Origin: Stutzerimonas stutzeri RCH2
GTDB taxonomy: Bacteria > Pseudomonadota > Gammaproteobacteria > Pseudomonadales > Pseudomonadaceae
Length of the DNA stretch: 64,000 nt
Reading direction: 5' to 3'
NCBI RefSeq assembly: GCF_000327065.1
Contig: NC_019936.1
Span: forward strand, 2,880,001 to 2,944,000
Positions within the stretch are counted from its first letter, which is position 1. Every line of letters starts with the position of its first letter. The notes under the pieces were generated by a model. It saw nothing but the letters and a program-made list of their open reading frames with translations, ran no database searches and was not told where the DNA came from. This document shows positions 59,191 through 64,000 of this stretch, piece by piece. The translations under genes and the position numbers were made by a program.

Positions 59191-60081
59191 GTGAATAATC
59201 TCAGACGTCTTGATCTGAATCTGCTGGTGACCCTGGACGTGTTGCTGGCCGAGCACAATGTCACCCGCGCCGCAGAGCGCCTGAATTTCTCCCAACCCTC
59301 GGTGAGCGTGCACCTGGCCAAGCTGCGGGACATTTTCGACGACCCTTTGTTGATACCTGGGCCGCGGGGCATGCGCCCGACCGCACGCGCAGAAGAACTG
59401 CGCGTGCCGTTGCGCCTGGCACTGGAAGCACTGGAGCAAGCCGTCGCGCCAGCCAGCCCGTTCGACCCTGGCGCCGCGCAGGACGTCTGGCGTATCGCAG
59501 CCAGCGACTATGGCGAGTCGGCCATTGTGCTACCCGCTCTAGCCGGGCTACGTTGCGCCGCACCGGGCACACGCATCGCGGTGGTCGAGATGCAACCTTC
59601 ACGCATCGCCCGCCAGGCAGAACAGGGGGATATCGACCTCGCCCTGCACACCGTCGACGGATCGCCATCCAACCTGCGCCGCCGCGTTCTGTTCACCGAG
59701 CGTTACGTGCTGGCCGGCCGTGCCGGGCATCCGCGCCTGCGGCGACGGCCGACGCTGAAGCAGTTCTGCGCGCTGGATCAGGTGATCGTCTCGCCGGATG
59801 GCGGCGGCTTTCACGGTGCCACCGATGACGCGCTGGCCGCGCATGGCCTGCAACGGCGCGTGGTGCTGTCGGTGCCGCACTTCCTGTTCCTGCGCTCGGT
59901 GCTGGAAAGCACCGATCTGGTGGCCATGCTGCCCGAAAGGCTGGTGCAGGGCGCTGCACTGCAGGTCGTTGAGGCGCCGCTGGAGATTCCCGGCTACGAA
60001 ATGGCCATGCTCTGGCATGAACGCGCCCATCGCGACCCGGCACACCAATGGCTGCGCGAGCAGATCGTCAATACGATCTAG
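59191..60081 (+). CDS. LysR-family transcriptional regulator
   Basis: A 296-residue regulator from GTG 59191 (MNNLRRLDLNLLVTLDVLLAEHNVT-type start), preferred over ATG 59176 because AGGT stands 6 bases upstream and the family begins there. Helix-turn-helix: TRAAERLNFSQPSVSVHLAKLRDIF. The effector domain follows and matches regulators of NodD/NahR-like type, which often sit divergent to flavin reductases. Its stop overlaps the convergent HxlR stop within a CTAG. Confidence 0.9.
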   Translation: MNNLRRLDLNLLVTLDVLLAEHNVTRAAERLNFSQPSVSVHLAKLRDIFDDPLLIPGPRGMRPTARAEELRVPLRLALEALEQAVAPASPFDPGAAQDVWRIAASDYGESAIVLPALAGLRCAAPGTRIAVVEMQPSRIARQAEQGDIDLALHTVDGSPSNLRRRVLFTERYVLAGRAGHPRLRRRPTLKQFCALDQVIVSPDGGGFHGATDDALAAHGLQRRVVLSVPHFLFLRSVLESTDLVAMLPERLVQGAALQVVEAPLEIPGYEMAMLWHERAHRDPAHQWLREQIVNTI

Positions 60082-60461
60082 CCCCGCCTGCGCGACGTGC
60101 TTCTGGGCTGCAGCTGATCCAGCGCGCCGGAGTTCTGCCTCGCCCAGTCGTAGATCAGTTCGATCGGCTCGACCATCAGCTGCCCCAGCGGCGAAAGCGC
60201 ATAGCTCACCTCTGGCGGTACCGAATCGAGCGTGTGGCGCTCGATCAGGCCGCTTTGCTCCAGTTCACGAAGCGTCTGGATCAGCATTTTCTTCGAGATG
60301 CCGGGCAGACTCCGATGCAACGCGCCGCTGCGTGCGGTGCCATCGTGGCGGGCATGCAGCGTGTGCAGAATCATGCTGGTCCACTTGGTGGCGAAGAGTT
60401 CAAGCACGCGTCTCGGCGCGCAGTCTTCACGCCATTGTTCTTCGTCTGAGCCCGGTTGCAT
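60078..60461 (-). CDS. HxlR-family transcriptional regulator
   Basis: A 127-residue MarR/HxlR winged-helix regulator: CAPRRVLELFATKWTSMILHTL, LHRSLPGISKKMLIQTLRELEQSGLIER and PPEVSYALSPLGQLM. One N-terminal cysteine (C14), as in redox-sensing family members. Divergent from the SDR gene, with a candidate palindrome between them. Confidence 0.92.
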   Translation of the reverse strand: MQPGSDEEQWREDCAPRRVLELFATKWTSMILHTLHARHDGTARSGALHRSLPGISKKMLIQTLRELEQSGLIERHTLDSVPPEVSYALSPLGQLMVEPIELIYDWARQNSGALDQLQPRSTSRRRG

Positions 60462-60471
60462 GGGGGATGGT

Positions 60472-60483
60472 CACCATTTGGTG
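60472..60483. promoter_or_regulatory. Candidate HxlR operator
   Basis: CACCA-TT-TGGTG palindrome in the 87-base gap between the HxlR regulator and the divergent SDR gene. Short; may be chance. Confidence 0.3.
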
Positions 60484-60548
60484 CCGACTTGGATCGGCGT
60501 TTTCGAGTGGATAAGGTGCAGGCCTGTTTCGCTTTGTGGGGTCTGCAT

Positions 60549-61607
60549 ATGACAAATCAAGCACTGGTGGTCGGCGCGAGCGGCATCGTCGGCAGCGCGC
60601 TGTCGCGCCTGCTGGCCGATGAAGGCTGGAACGTGGCGGGACTGGCTCGCCGACCGAATATCCAGGCGGGTGTCACGCCGATCAGCGCCGATCTGCTGGA
60701 CCCGAAGGCGCTCGCCTCGGCGCTGGCGGGCATTTCGCCTACTCACGTCTTCCTCAGCACTTGGGCGCGCCAGGCCAGCGAGGCGGAGAATATCCGCGTC
60801 AACGCGCAGATGGTACGCAACCTGCTCGAAGCCGTCCGGCCGGCTGGCACGGTCCGCCACGTAGCGCTGGTCACCGGTCTCAAGCACTACCTCGGCCCGT
60901 TCGAAGCCTACGGCAAGGGCGCGCTGCCGCAGACGCCGTTCCGCGAGGAACAGCGGCGGCTCGATGTCGAGAATTTCTATTACGCCCAGGAAGATGAGCT
61001 GTTCGCCGCCGCTGAGCGGGACGGCTTCAGCTGGAGCGTGCATCGGCCGCACACCATCACCGGCATCGCCGTCGGCAATGCCATGAACATGGCCACCACG
61101 CTGGCCGTGTACGCCTCCATCTGCCGCCACACGGGGCGGCCTTTCCGCTTTCCGGGGTCGGACGTGCAGTGGAACAGCCTGACCGATATGACCGACGCCG
61201 GCCAGCTCGCCAGGCACCTGCGCTGGGCCGCCAGCACGCCGGCAGCCGCCAACCAGGCCTTCAACGTCGTCAATGGCGATGTGTTCCGCTGGAAATGGAT
61301 GTGGTCGCGCATTGCCGAGTGGTTCGGCATCGACGCCGCGCCGTTCGATGGCCCGGCTCCGCTGGAGCAGCAGATGGCGGGCGACGCGGACATCTGGAAC
61401 GACATGACCAAGCAGTTCGGTCTCGCCGAGGCGGACATCGGCAAGCTCGTCTCGCCGTGGCACACCGATGCCGATCTCGGCCGCTTGATCGAGGTGGTGA
61501 CGGACATGTCGAAGAGTCGCAAGCTCGGTTTTCTGGATTATCAGGCCAGCGACGAGGCGTTCTTCGAGGTGTTCGCCAGGCTGCGGGCGAGCAAGCTGAT
61601 TCCCTGA
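60549..61607 (+). CDS. NAD(P)-dependent SDR-family oxidoreductase (PRISE-like)
   Basis: A 352-residue extended SDR. The Rossmann motif is VVGASGIVGSAL (about 7-18). KHYLGPFEAYGKG and the later RRLDVENFYYAQED resemble the progesterone 5-beta-reductase/iridoid-synthase-like (PRISE) group, with SVHRPHTITG after. The ATG at 60549 starts MTNQALVVGASG; no strong ribosome site. Likely regulated by the divergent HxlR protein. Substrate unknown, probably an enone or aldehyde. Confidence 0.87.
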   Translation: MTNQALVVGASGIVGSALSRLLADEGWNVAGLARRPNIQAGVTPISADLLDPKALASALAGISPTHVFLSTWARQASEAENIRVNAQMVRNLLEAVRPAGTVRHVALVTGLKHYLGPFEAYGKGALPQTPFREEQRRLDVENFYYAQEDELFAAAERDGFSWSVHRPHTITGIAVGNAMNMATTLAVYASICRHTGRPFRFPGSDVQWNSLTDMTDAGQLARHLRWAASTPAAANQAFNVVNGDVFRWKWMWSRIAEWFGIDAAPFDGPAPLEQQMAGDADIWNDMTKQFGLAEADIGKLVSPWHTDADLGRLIEVVTDMSKSRKLGFLDYQASDEAFFEVFARLRASKLIP

Positions 61608-61679
61608 GCCGGCTATCCGAGCCGTCATCGGACTGGACACTCCCGTATACTCGCGCGTTTTCCGCACGAGTCCCCTTCC

Positions 61680-62147
61680 GTGAGCAACAAACGCTATGCC
61701 TGCATCGGCCTGAGCAACCCCAAATCGCCCTCCAACGTGGGGGCGATCATGCGTGCCGCAGGCTGCTATGGCGCCGCTTCGGTGTTCTACACCGGCACCC
61801 GCTATGACCGCGCCAAGGACTTCGTCACCGATACCAAGAAGGTCCATCAGGACATTCCGCTGATCAACATCGATGACCTGCGCAAGATCCTCCCGCTCGG
61901 CTGCGTGCCGGTCGCGGTGGAGCTGGTCGAAGGTGCGCGCGCGCTGCCCGAGTACACCCACCCGGACCGTGCGCTGTACATCTTCGGCGCCGAGGATGGC
62001 TCGCTGAGCAAGGAGATTCGCGACTGGTGCGAGGATGTGGTGTACATCCCCACCAACGGCTGCATGAATCTCGCAGCAACGGTCAACGTGGTGCTCTACG
62101 ACCGCCTGGCCAAGGGCAACAACACTCGCTCAGGGCCGCAGTTCTGA
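61680..62147 (+). CDS. TrmH/SpoU-family RNA methyltransferase
   Basis: A 155-residue SPOUT methyltransferase, a minimal catalytic domain. The three motifs are SNVGAIMRAAGC (residues 18-29), YIFGAEDGSLS (about 99-109) and MNLAATVNVVLYDRL (about 127-141), which form the SAM-binding knot. It starts with GTG (61680-61682). The RNA target is unknown; tRNA is most likely. Confidence 0.9.
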   Translation: MSNKRYACIGLSNPKSPSNVGAIMRAAGCYGAASVFYTGTRYDRAKDFVTDTKKVHQDIPLINIDDLRKILPLGCVPVAVELVEGARALPEYTHPDRALYIFGAEDGSLSKEIRDWCEDVVYIPTNGCMNLAATVNVVLYDRLAKGNNTRSGPQF

Positions 62148-62277
62148 TCGAACGATGGATGCGCCACGCGTGGACAACGCTTCGCCTGTTCGCTGAAGAT
62201 GGCGACGATCGACTCAGTGTCGCCGGCCCACGTTTGAATCCAGCGACTTTCCGTGCCCCCGACTTCAAGAGCACAGC

Positions 62278-62700
62278 ATGAAAGCACTTCCGATTCTGGG
62301 CGCTGCCCTCGCCCTCTTGATCCCCACGGCTTATGCCGAAGAGCTGCACGTCACACTCGACGGCATTCAACACGACAACGGCCAGGTGGCCGTAGCGGTT
62401 TATTCCGATCCGAAAACCTTCCGCAAGGATGACCAGGCATTCGCCGCGCAGAAGGCCAAGGCCGAGCAGGGAGCCGTGACGCTGGTATTCAAGGACGTGC
62501 CGCCCGGGCGCTACGCGGTGCTGGCCTACCATGACGAGAACGATAACGGTGAGATGGATCGCCGCTTCGGCATGATCCCAACGGAAGGCTACGGACTGTC
62601 GAACAATCCCAAGGTGATGGGCCCGCCCTCGTTCGAAGATAGCGCCTTCGCAATCACTGCCGGCGAGCCCACCAGAATCACGCTGGAGATGCGCTACTAG
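62278..62700 (+). CDS. Periplasmic DUF2141 protein
   Basis: A 140-residue exported protein: signal peptide MKALPILGAALALLIPTAYA-E, then a beta-sandwich DUF2141 domain (GQVAVAVYSDP, FKDVPPGRYAVLAYHDENDNGEMD, YGLSNNPKVMGPPSFED). The DENDNGEMD segment looks like a calcium-binding loop. Function unknown. Confidence 0.9.
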   Translation: MKALPILGAALALLIPTAYAEELHVTLDGIQHDNGQVAVAVYSDPKTFRKDDQAFAAQKAKAEQGAVTLVFKDVPPGRYAVLAYHDENDNGEMDRRFGMIPTEGYGLSNNPKVMGPPSFEDSAFAITAGEPTRITLEMRY

Positions 62701-62706
62701 CGCAGC

Positions 62707-62740
62707 GGCGTGGAAAAGGCTTCGCCGTTTTCCACCCTTC
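62707..62740. repeat. REP element
   Basis: GGCGTGGAAAAGGC...GTTTTCCACCCTTCC hairpin, directly after the DUF2141 stop. Confidence 0.8.
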
Positions 62741-62770
62741 CGAGCGCGGCATCAGGGCCTGCAGTTCGAC

Positions 62771-63019
62771 TCAACGGCAGTTGCCGGCACAACCACTGCG
62801 GGCACATGCCGGCGCTTCGGGATTCTTCAACACCCGGCTGCTGACCACTCCAGCGGCGGTCATCAGCTTGGTCACCGGCGTGTCGTCCGGAATGGTCGCA
62901 TCTTCGGCCAGCGCGCCGGCCGCGCGTAGTTCGCCCCAGGTTTTCGGCCGTAGTGCCATGGCGTGGCGAACTTCATACACCTGACCGTTGGCTTCGCAGC
63001 GGTAGTCGTAGGTCGGCAT
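62771..63019 (-). CDS. FmdB-like small zinc-ribbon protein, incomplete cysteine set
   Basis: An 82-residue protein beginning MPTYDYRCEANGQVYEV, as in FmdB-like zinc ribbons, but the second cysteine of the first CxxC is replaced by asparagine (CEAN). The C-terminal part has cysteines in APACARSGCAGNC. GAGAGG precedes the ATG at 63017-63019. Similar proteins with this variation occur in pseudomonads. Function unknown. Confidence 0.75.
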   Translation of the reverse strand: MPTYDYRCEANGQVYEVRHAMALRPKTWGELRAAGALAEDATIPDDTPVTKLMTAAGVVSSRVLKNPEAPACARSGCAGNCR

Positions 63020-63149
63020 GGTATTCCTCTCGAGATGAATCAGTGTCGGCAGCCCGCGAGGGACAGCCACAGGCTGTCCCTCGCGTATCGGGCGCGATTG
63101 TACGAGGACTGTCGAAACGCGCCATCCCCTCGCTGGCCGCAGGCGCGGC

Positions 63150-64000
63150 TCAGAAATCGGTCCGGCGTGGCCTGCTGACCGGCATCACCTTGCGTGCCGT
63201 ATCCACGAACGGCATGACGATGAGGCTGTAGAGCGTCAGGTAACGGTGCGAGTCCTGCTCGGCGGTACCGAAACGGATGTCTTCCGGCTTGGCGCCGGTG
63301 AGATACAGCGTGCCGAACATCCAGTCCCAAACGGACAGGTTGGTGCCGAAGTTCTTGTGGAAATGCCGAGGCGCATCGCTGTGATGAATCTGGTGCTGCG
63401 CCGGGCTGTTGAGGATGTGTTCGACGCGCGGCCCGAACGAAAGCCAGACGTGGCTGTGCCGCAGGTTCGAAGCCAGCGCGTTGAAGATGAACACCAGATA
63501 GGTCACGCCAAACAGCGTGTAGCGGCTGATTTCACCGCCGCACGCGTACCAGAAGAGCCCGGCATAGGCGCTGAGCAACACGAGGTCGACCAGCCGGCCG
63601 ACCACCTTTTCCAGGAAATGCACGCGGCTGGCAGTCAACGGCACCATCACCGGTGCCGAATGATGGACCTTGTGAAACTCCCACAACCAACGACTGTGAA
63701 AGGCGCGGTGCACCCAGTACCCGGCAAAGTCGCTGATGACGAACACGCCGAGGCCGTAGAGCAACGACAACGACAGGTTTTGCCCGAGCTGCGGACGCGC
63801 GCCCCATAGGTTGGTGAAAAACGCGAGATAGTCGCCCGAGCGGAGAAGGTACGGGTCGACGAGCGCGACGATCGGCACCACCAGTACGACCTTCAGCACA
63901 CCGCGAACGAAGTAGTAGCGATAGTCCAGACGCGCCGATGGATGCCAGTGCACCCGCCAGCCGCCGATAAATTGCCAGAACGATCCAGCCTCGGTAAGCC
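63150..64000 (-). CDS. Sterol desaturase/fatty-acid hydroxylase family protein, partial
   Basis: The gene runs off the right end; the frame is open to base 64000 and reads ...AGSFWQFIGGWRVHWHPSARLDY before the first GTG, so the true start is outside. It is an integral membrane diiron enzyme with the three histidine clusters: HRAFHS, HKVHHS and HQIHHSDAPRHFH. Several hydrophobic segments surround them. It probably hydroxylates or desaturates a lipid. Confidence 0.88.
   Translation of the reverse strand, partial: LTEAGSFWQFIGGWRVHWHPSARLDYRYYFVRGVLKVVLVVPIVALVDPYLLRSGDYLAFFTNLWGARPQLGQNLSLSLLYGLGVFVISDFAGYWVHRAFHSRWLWEFHKVHHSAPVMVPLTASRVHFLEKVVGRLVDLVLLSAYAGLFWYACGGEISRYTLFGVTYLVFIFNALASNLRHSHVWLSFGPRVEHILNSPAQHQIHHSDAPRHFHKNFGTNLSVWDWMFGTLYLTGAKPEDIRFGTAEQDSHRYLTLYSLIVMPFVDTARKVMPVSRPRRTDF

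Overview
The window reads as a chromosomal segment of a high-GC gammaproteobacterium of the Pseudomonas stutzeri (Stutzerimonas) type. Pointers are a benABCDK-catBCA cluster under a BenR/XylS-like activator, a FleN-like ATPase, an rssB/rssC pair beside tal, dusA, mlaA and queF in an order I recall from P. aeruginosa, a long NrdA with two N-terminal ATP-cone segments next to an RstAB-like system, and many REP sequences with a RAYT transposase. No phage, plasmid or CRISPR signature was seen.

Layout. 1-10.6 kb: aromatic catabolism, all on the minus strand. BenR drives benABCD (benzoate to catechol), followed by the transporter benK and catBCA (catechol to beta-ketoadipate enol-lactone), then benE and an OprD-type porin cut by the window edge. 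Two near-perfect BenR/XylS half-site repeats precede benA. 10.7-18.2 kb: signalling block with an HD-GYP response regulator, a hybrid sensor kinase, a FleN paralogue, a frameshifted REC-Hpt remnant and a BvgA/RocA-like regulator. 18.2-31.2 kb: conserved core genes (dusA, tal, rssC-rssB, a PilZ protein, mlaA, queF, an ABC-2 exporter, arginine/ornithine catabolism genes, a crotonase, a second HD-GYP protein). 31.4-44.7 kb: tRNA-Ser(GGA), small conserved genes, an MscS channel, fadE broken by a tandem duplication, an RstAB-like system and nrdAB with NrdR and DnaA sites.

44.9-49.6 kb is an accessory island: two tiny genes separated by a strong hairpin, REP clusters, a truncated and an intact RAYT transposase flanking a membrane-anchored cargo gene, a membrane-tethered Mrr-like nuclease with a zinc ribbon, and a phospholipase-D-fold protein. 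49.6-64 kb holds redox and stress genes in divergent regulator/enzyme pairs (broken LysR/azoreductase, katG with an OxyR-like site, TetR/DUF2855, quinone reductase/LysR, HxlR/SDR), an RNA methyltransferase, small secreted or zinc-ribbon proteins, and a sterol-desaturase family gene that runs off the right end.

Three genes are interrupted relative to their families: fadE (22-bp tandem duplication), a REC-Hpt protein and a LysR regulator (single-step frameshifts). The fadE lesion cannot be a homopolymer miscall; the other two could be sequencing errors. The best candidates for undescribed biology are the 44.9-49.2 kb island, the FleN paralogue lacking the signature lysine, and the fadE duplication. 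All functional statements are inferences from sequence reading; no database search was run.
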